Assembly (NCBI GenBank): GCA_024636105.1
Contig: JAGXHO010000248.1
Span: 1 to 13,503, forward strand
From: Trueperaceae bacterium
GTDB taxonomy: Bacteria > Deinococcota > Deinococci > Deinococcales > Trueperaceae
DNA length: 13,503 nucleotides
Direction of reading: 5' to 3'
Part shown: piece by piece, positions 7,791 through 13,503 of the stretch
Layout of the letters: every line of letters starts with the position of its first letter
Numbering within the stretch: the first letter of the stretch is position 1
Notes under the pieces: generated by a model
Databases searched by the model: none
What the model saw: only the letters and a program-made list of their open reading frames with translations
What the model was told of the DNA's origin: nothing
Program-made: the position numbers and the translations under genes

Positions 7791-8594
7791 TCAGGCCCCC
7801 CGCCGCAGATGGACCAACCACCAGTCGCCGTCGCGGCGCCACGCCACGACCTCGAACGCCGCGGTCTGCTCCGCGAGCGCGGCGCGGACGAGCGCGTCGC
7901 GCGAGTCGAGGATCCCGGTCAGCAGCAGGTCCGCCCCAGGCACCGTGACCGCCGCGTACCCGGGGAGGAAAGCGGCGTGGAGCTCGGCGTAGAGGTTCGC
8001 CACCAGGACGTCGACCGCGGGGTCGACGGGTACGTCGCCGAAGCCGCCGGCTTCGAAGCGCGCTCGGGAGCGGTTCGCGCGTGCGTTCGCCCGGGCGACC
8101 GCGACCGTCTCCGGATCGACGTCCAGTCCCCAGGCGTCGGCGGCGCCGAGCCGATCCGCGGCGATCGCGAGCAGCCCGGATCCGGCGCCGACGTCCAGCA
8201 CGCGTCGCCCGAGGAGGTCCAGCCCAGAGAGCGCTCCGAGGGCGAGCCGCGTGGTCTCGTGGTGGCCGGTGCCGAACGCCATGCCGGGGTCCAGCCACAC
8301 CACCACCTGCCCAGCCTTCAGCACCACGTCCCGGTGGGTGGGCGCCACCACGACCGGCCCGACCACGACCTCGTTGAGGGCCCGATGGTACGCAGCCACG
8401 TGGTCGACGTCGTCGACGACCTCCCACGTGCCACCGTCGGGCAGCGCCATGGTCGCCTCGAACTCGAAGTAGCCCACGAGGTCCGCCCCATCCTCCGCGA
8501 CGCCGGCGGCCCCGGCGTCCCAGAGCGCGCTCGCGAGCGGCCCCTCGGAGGCGAGCGGTTCGCGGGCGGCCCCCGCCATGCGGTAGGCCTTCAT
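7791..8594 (-). CDS. prmA: Ribosomal protein L11 methyltransferase PrmA
   Basis: PrmA methylates ribosomal protein L11 with S-adenosylmethionine. The 267-aa protein has a small N-terminal L11-recognition domain (about 1-85) and a Rossmann-type methyltransferase domain. The PrmA signature DPGMAFGTG (102-110) continues as HHETT, the form I associate with Thermus rather than the THPTT of E. coli. The SAM-binding motif I is LDVGAGSG (133-140), the acidic loop is GLDVDPETV, and VANLYAEL corresponds to the family's NI/NL substrate motif. Length is close to Thermus PrmA (about 254 aa) and below E. coli (293 aa). ATG 8594 (MKAYRM) overlaps the stop of the upstream fusion gene in an ATGA. The open frame extends further upstream but only as antisense noise in another frame. 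Confidence 0.95.
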   Translation of the reverse strand: MKAYRMAGAAREPLASEGPLASALWDAGAAGVAEDGADLVGYFEFEATMALPDGGTWEVVDDVDHVAAYHRALNEVVVGPVVVAPTHRDVVLKAGQVVVWLDPGMAFGTGHHETTRLALGALSGLDLLGRRVLDVGAGSGLLAIAADRLGAADAWGLDVDPETVAVARANARANRSRARFEAGGFGDVPVDPAVDVLVANLYAELHAAFLPGYAAVTVPGADLLLTGILDSRDALVRAALAEQTAAFEVVAWRRDGDWWLVHLRRGA

Positions 8595-10297
8595 CGCGCC
8601 GATGCGTCCCGTAAATCGCGCGTGACGATCTCGAAGCCGAGCCGGGACCCCTGCTCGAGGTACCACTCGATGTCGGTACTGCGCGTCTGGGGGCCGAGCG
8701 AGGCGCGGTCGAAGGCCCGCGTCGCGGTCATGATCATGGTCTCGGCGAGGCACGCGGGCACCAGCCCGTCGCCGAAGTGCAGGTCGATCGCCGTGCGCAG
8801 CGCTCCGGGTGGGCGCACCACGCCGCCCGGCACCACCTGGACGCCCGGAACGTCGGCGACGTCCGGGTGCACGTCCGCCGGCCGACCGAGGTCGTAGACC
8901 CATGCGCCCGGCTCGACGTGCTCCGGGAGCACCACCGGGTCCGGGTCGCTCGTCGCGGTGAAGATCAGGTCGGCGCCCTTCACGGCGGCGACGTCGGTGG
9001 CAACCTCGATCACCACGTCCGGATGCTTGCGTGCGAGCGTTGCGGCCGAGCGCTCGAGCCGCTCCAGGTCGCGGCCGACGAGCACCAACTTGCCGACCTC
9101 GCCGGCGAGCACGCGCGCGACCCCGAAGGCGACCACGCCGTTCGCCCCCACCACGGCGGCGGTCGCGCGGCGCAGGTCGCCTCCCTCCGCGCGGAAGCGC
9201 TCGAGCAGCCCCGGCACCGCCGCCCGGACCGTCGCGGCCGTGTAGGCGCCGCCGTTCGTGATCGCGAGGTCGGGGACGGCAGCCTGGACCTGAAGCCCCT
9301 TCTCGCCGACGGTCGACCAGAAGGCGCCGAGCCCGAACGCTTCCGCCCCCATCTCGCGCGCGAGCCGAGCCCCGAGGATCGCCATGCGCGTCGCACCGTC
9401 CGGGTCGCCGCGGATCTGGTCGGGCAGCAGCGGGCCCGAGATCAGAGCCATCCGGAGCTCGCGGCCGTCCGGCAAGGCGACGCCGCGGATCTCGCCTTGA
9501 ACCTGCGGTCGCAGGTGCGGAAGGACCCAGCGGAGCCACGGCACGGGCAGCCAGCCGCGGTCGAGCACGAACCGCAGCCAGCGCTGGCTGCGCGGTTGCG
9601 CGAGGTCATCGACCGTCATCGGGTGCACCATGAACGCCGCCAACACGACGTTCGGATCGAGGCCACGCACGGGAGGTGGGTCGCCGAGCCGAGCCTCGGT
9701 GCCGTCGCGGACGCGCGCCCAAGCGGACTTCTGGCGCCAACCACCGACGATTGCGATGGCGACCGCTGCGGTGAGGTCCCAGGGGCCGGCCCCCGCGACG
9801 ACGAGGGCCACCGGCAAGGCCGCGAGGCCTGCGAGCGTGCCCAAGGCGACGTAGCGCGTGGCGGCCAGGACCGCCGCGTACGCGACCACGGGCGCCGCGA
9901 GCACCCAGGCCGGAGCGCTACCGACCGCCGCCCAACCCGCGAGGACGCCGAGCAGCACGCCGTTGCCGCGCCCCCGCGGGAGGTGCCCGCCCCATGCACC
10001 GGGCCACGGGGCGACGTGGCCCACGTACGCGCCCGCGGCGGCCAAGGGAGCGGCCGCTGGCGCGAGCGCACCGAGCGCCGCCACCGCGACCGCCCCCTTG
10101 AAGAGGTCGAGGAAGAAGGAGCCGAGCGCCGCCGGCGCGCCCGCGAGCCGGAAGACGTTCTCGACCCCGAGGAGGTGCGGGTTGAGGTCGCGGGCCTCAT
10201 GGCCGGTCAGCCGATGGACCCAGGCCGCCCCCACGGGCACCGTGCCGATCACGTACGCGAGCGCGCCCGCGAGCAGCGCGAGAAGCGGTTCGACCAT
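8591..10297 (-). CDS. Fusion: PlsY-like membrane domain + fatty acyl-ACP reductase-like domain
   Basis: A 568-aa two-domain protein, first gene of the minus-strand operon. Residues 1 to about 195 resemble PlsY (acyl-phosphate:glycerol-3-phosphate acyltransferase): several hydrophobic helices, LFLDLFKG-like segment, GRGNGVLLG (109-117) where PlsY has GGKGVAT. The PlsY motifs are degenerate: motif 1 keeps Arg but its SGN is replaced (NPHLLGVEN, 39-47), motif 2 lacks Lys, motif 3 keeps only GTE (199-201). From about 218 the protein matches cyanobacterial acyl-ACP reductase: opening MVHPMTVDDLAQ, AFGLGAFWST, a Rossmann loop VVGANGVVA (G384), GGVVRPPG, and PACLAETMIM with Cys516 at the place of the acyl-carrying Cys294 of the Synechococcus enzyme. 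Predicted product: fatty aldehyde at the membrane (inferred). ATG 10297 has AGGA 8 bases upstream; ATG 10306 (571 aa) is possible. Confidence 0.85.
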   Translation of the reverse strand: MVEPLLALLAGALAYVIGTVPVGAAWVHRLTGHEARDLNPHLLGVENVFRLAGAPAALGSFFLDLFKGAVAVAALGALAPAAAPLAAAGAYVGHVAPWPGAWGGHLPRGRGNGVLLGVLAGWAAVGSAPAWVLAAPVVAYAAVLAATRYVALGTLAGLAALPVALVVAGAGPWDLTAAVAIAIVGGWRQKSAWARVRDGTEARLGDPPPVRGLDPNVVLAAFMVHPMTVDDLAQPRSQRWLRFVLDRGWLPVPWLRWVLPHLRPQVQGEIRGVALPDGRELRMALISGPLLPDQIRGDPDGATRMAILGARLAREMGAEAFGLGAFWSTVGEKGLQVQAAVPDLAITNGGAYTAATVRAAVPGLLERFRAEGGDLRRATAAVVGANGVVAFGVARVLAGEVGKLVLVGRDLERLERSAATLARKHPDVVIEVATDVAAVKGADLIFTATSDPDPVVLPEHVEPGAWVYDLGRPADVHPDVADVPGVQVVPGGVVRPPGALRTAIDLHFGDGLVPACLAETMIMTATRAFDRASLGPQTRSTDIEWYLEQGSRLGFEIVTRDLRDASAR

Positions 10298-10346
10298 GAG
10301 GGCCATCCTACGCGCCGGACGATCGCTGGGCGGCGGGCACGCGACC

Positions 10347-10360
10347 TGGGCGCGCGCCCA
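10347..10360. promoter_or_regulatory. Perfect 14-bp palindrome between divergent genes
   Basis: TGGGCGCGCGCCCA is its own reverse complement. It lies near the middle of the roughly 98-base gap between the fusion-gene start (10297, minus) and dnaB (10396, plus). Flanking GCGAC (10341-10345) and GTCGC (10366-10370) extend the symmetry imperfectly. The place suits a repressor operator shared by both promoters, but GC-rich palindromes also occur by chance; no binding protein is implied by the sequence. Confidence 0.35.
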
Positions 10361-10391
10361 AGGGCGTCGCGGGGTCGCGAGGCGCGTGTCG

Positions 10392-10397
10392 TAGCAT
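10392..10397 (+). promoter_or_regulatory. dnaB: Possible -10 element for a leaderless dnaB mRNA
   Basis: TAGCAT fits the TANNNT -10 pattern described for Deinococcus and ends 7 bases before an in-frame GTG (10405). Transcription could begin at that GTG and give a leaderless message. No Shine-Dalgarno precedes either ATG 10396 or GTG 10405, which fits. No -35 match is visible at the usual distance, so confidence is low. Confidence 0.25.
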
Positions 10398-12990
10398 GGT
10401 CGGTGTGGAGAGCCGGACCCCCCCGAACAACCTGGACGCCGAGAAGAGCGTCCTAGGCAGCATCCTTCTCGACAACGAGGTCTACCCGAGCCTCGAAGGC
10501 ACGCTGACGGCGGAGCACTTCTACAAGGAGGGCCACCGCAAGGTGTGGCGGGCGATCGAGCGCCTGTTCCGGCGCAGCGAGCCCATGGACTTGGTCACGT
10601 TGACCGAGGAGCTGCGCCAGACCGGCGACCTCGAGGCGGTCGGCAGCGTCGCGTACCTGATCGGCCTCGCCGAAGGGGTGCCGACCGCGGCGTACGCCGA
10701 GAGCTACGCCAACATCGTGCGCGAGAAGGCGGTCTTGCGTGAGCTGATCGGCGCCAGCGGGCGCATCCTGCAGAACGCCTACGAGCAGTCCGCTCCGCTC
10801 GAGCAGCTCCTGGACGAGGCCGAGTCGGCGATCTTCGAGCTCGCCACCTCCAAGCGCCGGAGCTTCTTCGAGGGCATGCCGCAGCTCGTCCACGAGACCT
10901 TCCAGAAGATCAACGAGTACTTCGCCAACCCCGACCCCGTGTCGGGGCTGCGCATGGGCTTCAAGGAGCTCGACCAGATGACGGCCGGGCTCCAGGCCTC
11001 CAGCCTGAACGTGCTCGCGGCGCGCCCCTCGATGGGCAAGACCGCCTTCGCGCTGACGATCGCGCTGAATGCCGCTCTGCGCGAGGCGAAAACCGTCGGC
11101 GTCTTCTCCCTCGAGATGTCGGGCGTGCAGCTGGTCACGCGCATGCTCTGTTCCGAAGCGCGCGTCGACATGAGCCGGGTGCGCAGCGGCCAACTCTCGG
11201 ACCGCGACTTCCAGCGCTTGGCGGACACCGCCGGGCGCATGTCCGAAGCGAAGGTGTTCATCGACGACAACGCCGACATGACGGTCATGGAGCTGCGTTC
11301 GCGGGCGCGGCGGCTGATGGCGGAGCACGACCTCGGCCTCATCATCATCGACTACCTCCAGCTGATGTCGGGTGGCCACGGCCGCCAGACCGAGAACCGG
11401 CAGCAGGAGATCAGCACGATCTCGCGGAGCCTCAAGGCGCTGGCGCGCGAGTTGGACATCCCAGTGCTGGTGCTGTCGCAGCTGTCGCGGGCGGTCGAGG
11501 CGCGGCCGAACAAGCGACCGATGCTTTCGGACTTGCGTGAGTGCGTCACCGGCGAGACCCTGGTGCAGCTCGCGGACGGTCGCCGGCGTCCGATCGCCGA
11601 ACTCGTCGGCACCGAACCCGACGTGGTCGCGATCGACCGCGACGGCCTCCTGACCACGGCGCACGCCGAGGCGGTGTGGTCGGTGGGCGAGCGACCCGTG
11701 TTCGACGTGACGCTGGCGAGCGGCCGGCGACGGCGCACGACGGCCGGCCACCTCTGGTATTCCTTCGACGGCTGGCGGCCGCTCGAGGCCCTGCGGCCCG
11801 GCGATCGCGTCGCACTGGCTCGCCGCACCCCCGAACCGAGCGATCCCATCCGCTGGCCCGACCACGAGGTGGCGCTCCTCGGGCAACTGGTCGGCGACGG
11901 CTCGTACCTCAAGGGGCAGCAGCTCCGCTACACGACCGCCTCCGAAGCGAACGCGACCGCGGTGGAGACCGGCGCGCGCGCGCTCGGTAGCACCGTCCAG
12001 CGCATCGCTGGTCGCGGTTCCTGGTTCCAGCTGCTCCTCGGTGGCAACGGAAATCGGCGGCACCCGGCCGGGGTGGGTGCTTGGCTCAAGGACCACCACG
12101 TCTTCGGCCAGCGGTCCGCCGAGAAGTCGCTGCCAGATGCGGTCTTCCGATTCGCCGACGACCAGGTCGCCCTGCTGCTGCGGCACTTGTGGGCCACCGA
12201 CGGCTGCATCCACGTTCACCGCGCCAACACGCGCGGGAGCCACCGCGTCTACTTCGCTACGGCGAGTGCACGCTTGGCCGACGACGTCGCGGCGCTCCTC
12301 TCGAGGTTCGGCATCGTCGCGCGCATCCGCCGGCCGAGAACGGGGGCCGCCGTCTGGCAGGTCGATGTGAGCGGCGGCGAAGCCCAAGCGCGCTTCTTGA
12401 CGTCGATCGGCTCGTACGGACCGCGGGCCGAGCCCGCTGCGGCGTTGGCGAGCGTGCTGGCCAGCCGCACGACCAACCCGAACCGCGACACGCTGCCACG
12501 CGAGGTGTTCGATCCCGTCCGTGCGACGGCGCGGGCCTCCGGCGGGACCCAGCGCGCGCTTGCCACGGCGCGCGGCACGACCTACGGCGGTACCGCCCAC
12601 GTCCCCGTCGCGCCCTCACGCCGCACGCTGGCGTCGAACGCGGCGCTCTTGGACGACCCCGACCTCGAGCGCCGGGCGACCGACGACCTGTTCTGGGACG
12701 CGATCGTCGCCATCGAGCCGGCCGGCGTCGCAGAGGTCTTCGACCTCACGGTCCCCGGCCCCGAGTCGTGGCTCGCGGACGGCGTCGTGCTCCACAACTC
12801 GGGCGCGATCGAGCAAGACGCCGACCTCGTGATGTTCATCTACCGCGACGAGTACTACGACCCGCACTCCGAGAAGCAGGGCATCGCCGAGATCATCGTC
12901 GGCAAACAGCGCAACGGACCCACCGGCCACGTCGACCTGCAGTTCCACAACGCCCACGTCCGCTTCAACGACCTCGCGCGGCAAGGCTGA
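10396..12990 (+). CDS. dnaB: Replicative DNA helicase DnaB with in-frame intein
   Basis: DnaB is the hexameric 5'-3' helicase that unwinds DNA at the replication fork. The 864-codon frame encodes a 445-aa helicase interrupted by a 419-aa intein (residues 383-801). The N-terminal scaffold domain (TPPNNLDAEKSVLGSILLDN, to about 150) is followed by the RecA-fold motor with Walker A ARPSMGKTA (Lys215), Walker B LIIIDYLQLM (Asp319), and SQLSRAVEARPNKRPMLSDL. After the intein come SGAIEQDADLVMFIYRDEYY and GKQRNGPTG, whose Arg is the finger region of motif H4. Removing the intein restores the conserved SDLRE-SGAIEQDAD sequence and a typical length. ATG 10396 lacks a ribosome binding site; GTG 10405 is an alternative. 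It is transcribed away from the lipid/methyltransferase operon. Confidence 0.97.
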   Translation: MVGVESRTPPNNLDAEKSVLGSILLDNEVYPSLEGTLTAEHFYKEGHRKVWRAIERLFRRSEPMDLVTLTEELRQTGDLEAVGSVAYLIGLAEGVPTAAYAESYANIVREKAVLRELIGASGRILQNAYEQSAPLEQLLDEAESAIFELATSKRRSFFEGMPQLVHETFQKINEYFANPDPVSGLRMGFKELDQMTAGLQASSLNVLAARPSMGKTAFALTIALNAALREAKTVGVFSLEMSGVQLVTRMLCSEARVDMSRVRSGQLSDRDFQRLADTAGRMSEAKVFIDDNADMTVMELRSRARRLMAEHDLGLIIIDYLQLMSGGHGRQTENRQQEISTISRSLKALARELDIPVLVLSQLSRAVEARPNKRPMLSDLRECVTGETLVQLADGRRRPIAELVGTEPDVVAIDRDGLLTTAHAEAVWSVGERPVFDVTLASGRRRRTTAGHLWYSFDGWRPLEALRPGDRVALARRTPEPSDPIRWPDHEVALLGQLVGDGSYLKGQQLRYTTASEANATAVETGARALGSTVQRIAGRGSWFQLLLGGNGNRRHPAGVGAWLKDHHVFGQRSAEKSLPDAVFRFADDQVALLLRHLWATDGCIHVHRANTRGSHRVYFATASARLADDVAALLSRFGIVARIRRPRTGAAVWQVDVSGGEAQARFLTSIGSYGPRAEPAAALASVLASRTTNPNRDTLPREVFDPVRATARASGGTQRALATARGTTYGGTAHVPVAPSRRTLASNAALLDDPDLERRATDDLFWDAIVAIEPAGVAEVFDLTVPGPESWLADGVVLHNSGAIEQDADLVMFIYRDEYYDPHSEKQGIAEIIVGKQRNGPTGHVDLQFHNAHVRFNDLARQG
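11542..12798 (+). mobile_element. DnaB intein with LAGLIDADG homing endonuclease
   Basis: A 419-residue intein inside the helicase motor domain, between SDLRE and SGAIEQDAD. Splicing residues are all present: Cys1 opening CVTGETLVQLADG (block A), the TxxH of block B (T449-H452, RTTAGHLW), block F EVFDLTVPGPESWLADG, and the ending VVLHN with penultimate His and terminal Asn, followed by Ser802 as +1 nucleophile. The middle holds two dodecapeptide motifs, LLGQLVGDGSYL (Asp501) and LLRHLWATDGCI (Asp602), typical of a two-motif homing endonuclease, so both splicing and homing look intact. The site and the C-terminal sequence (FWDAIVAI, EVFDLTVPGP) match the Synechocystis PCC6803 DnaB intein. Base composition looks like the host gene, suggesting old residence or a GC-rich donor. 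Confidence 0.96.
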
Positions 12991-13012
12991 CCGTCGAGCA
13001 CGCGATCCGAAG

Positions 13013-13043
13013 GAACGGTGTGCGCCAGCTGATAACGCCGTTC
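13013..13043 (+). terminator. Possible dnaB terminator hairpin
   Basis: GAACGGTGT (13013-13021) pairs with ACGCCGTTC (13035-13043) over 9 bp with one T-G wobble around a 13-base loop, 22 bases after the dnaB stop. The following TCGTCTAATC is only slightly T-rich. Position supports a terminator or mRNA 3' end; the stem is modest. Confidence 0.3.
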
Positions 13044-13195
13044 TCGTCTAATCACGGCCTGCCTGGCGCCCTCCGGCACGCTTCCAACCAAGAAGAACCC
13101 GGCATCGAAGCACCGCGAAGCCGACCCCCATCGACCCCGAATCGCACGAACCCCGCCCTGTGCGAAAAATCCTCCCGGTCCCATGAGAGGTGCGT

Positions 13196-13201
13196 GATAC
13201 T
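13196..13201 (+). promoter_or_regulatory. pilM: Candidate -10 box upstream of pilM
   Basis: GATACT differs from TATAAT at two positions and lies 30 bases before the pilM ATG, leaving room for a leader of about 24 bases containing the strong GAGGAGGAG ribosome binding site (13218-13226). No good -35 box is seen 16-18 bases upstream. The 241-base dnaB-pilM gap otherwise holds the hairpin at 13013-13043, a TCTAAT at 13047-13052 without a partner box, and no convincing gene; pilM probably has its own promoter. Confidence 0.3.
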
Positions 13202-13231
13202 CTCCGACAAGGTTTTCGAGGAGGAGTCGCC

Positions 13232-13503
13232 ATGGCCTCATCGCGCGAACGAATGTCGCGCTTCCTACGACCCCGGATCGAAGCCGTCGGCCTCGAGATC
13301 GGGACGTCCGCCCTCAAGGTGGTCGAGCTTCGCCAAGGCAAGCCGCCCAGCCTCGCCGCACTGGCGACCCGCCCCATGCCACCCGGCCTGGTGCAGGACG
13401 ACCAGATCACCGACGCCGCCGGGCTCGCTGCCGAGATCAAGGCGCTCTTCGACGACGCCGGCGTGCGCAAGCGCCACGTCGTCTCGGCCGTCTCGAACCG
13501 CCA
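13232..13503 (+). CDS. pilM: Type IV pilus assembly protein PilM (3' end outside window)
   Basis: PilM is a cytoplasmic actin-like ATPase-fold protein that forms the inner-membrane alignment complex of the type IV pilus with PilN, PilO and PilP. In Thermus and Deinococcus these genes are also needed for natural DNA uptake. Ninety codons are visible before the window ends. The sequence AVGLEIGTSALKVVEL (about 19-34) is the PilM phosphate-1 motif (GLDIGTSSVKAVEL in other species). Further on, ALATRPMPPGLVQDD and RKRHVVSAVSN fit the family. ATG 13232 follows GAGGAGGAG (13218-13226) at 5-base spacing; an internal ATG (13253) is less favoured. It likely starts a pilMNOPQ operon beyond the window, which is inferred. 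Confidence 0.93.
   Translation, partial: MASSRERMSRFLRPRIEAVGLEIGTSALKVVELRQGKPPSLAALATRPMPPGLVQDDQITDAAGLAAEIKALFDDAGVRKRHVVSAVSNR

Noticed and set aside
8595..9539. N-terminal extension of the prmA frame up to 9539
   Set aside because: Out of frame with the fusion gene and Arg/Gly-rich; PrmA homology begins at MKAYRM and the ATGA overlap supports 8594.
9700..10297. PlsY-like and reductase-like halves as two separate genes
   Set aside because: The frame is continuous through a linker at about residues 195-218, with no stop and no ribosome binding site before the internal Met of MVHPMTVDD.
10453..12600. A 715-codon minus-strand open frame opposite dnaB and its intein
   Set aside because: Compositional shadow: low-complexity Arg/Asp/Val/His sequence with no family motif, and continuous across both helicase and intein, which have clear plus-strand coding.
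12991..13231. Possible small RNA or tRNA in the dnaB-pilM gap
   Set aside because: No cloverleaf, no clear promoter-terminator pair, only a modest hairpin and weak -10-like boxes.

Overview
This GC-rich window is tightly packed and reads as a chromosomal housekeeping region of a Deinococcota (Deinococcus-Thermus) bacterium, possibly a Truepera-like lineage. Four things point there: a single fused SecD-SecF protein of 732 aa, close in size to the Thermus SecDF; a short initiation factor 2 (600 aa); a PrmA with the Thermus-type HHETT motif; and a PilM of the Thermus/Deinococcus type. The taxon is inferred from protein features, not from a database match.

Layout. Plus strand, 1-3960: the transcription/translation cluster rimP (5' end cut off by the window) - nusA - ylxR - infB. 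nusA/ylxR and ylxR/infB overlap. A 129-base rimP-nusA gap contains strong, partly competing hairpins. After a 409-base gap with a doubtful small secreted ORF and a GC hairpin comes secDF (4370-6568). A perfect long hairpin at 6592-6625 separates secDF from a convergent minus-strand operon.

Minus strand, 10297 to 6630: four genes with overlapping or one-base junctions. In transcription order they are a PlsY-like/acyl-ACP-reductase-like fusion, prmA (ribosomal protein L11 methyltransferase), rsmE (16S rRNA m3U1498 methyltransferase) and a small unknown lipoprotein. The fusion is the most unusual gene here. Its N-terminal membrane domain resembles the glycerol-3-phosphate acyltransferase PlsY but has lost most catalytic motif residues. 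Its C-terminal domain resembles cyanobacterial fatty acyl-ACP reductase and keeps the catalytic cysteine.

Divergent from that operon, on the plus strand, is dnaB (10396-12990), the replicative helicase. It is interrupted in frame by a 419-residue intein that carries both splicing blocks and a LAGLIDADG-type homing endonuclease, at the same site as the Synechocystis DnaB intein. After a 241-base gap the window ends inside pilM, the cytoplasmic type IV pilus/competence assembly protein, probably the first gene of a pil operon.

I see no rRNA, tRNA, CRISPR array or insertion sequence. The intein is the only mobile element. Long open frames antisense to the genes are compositional shadows of the high GC content.
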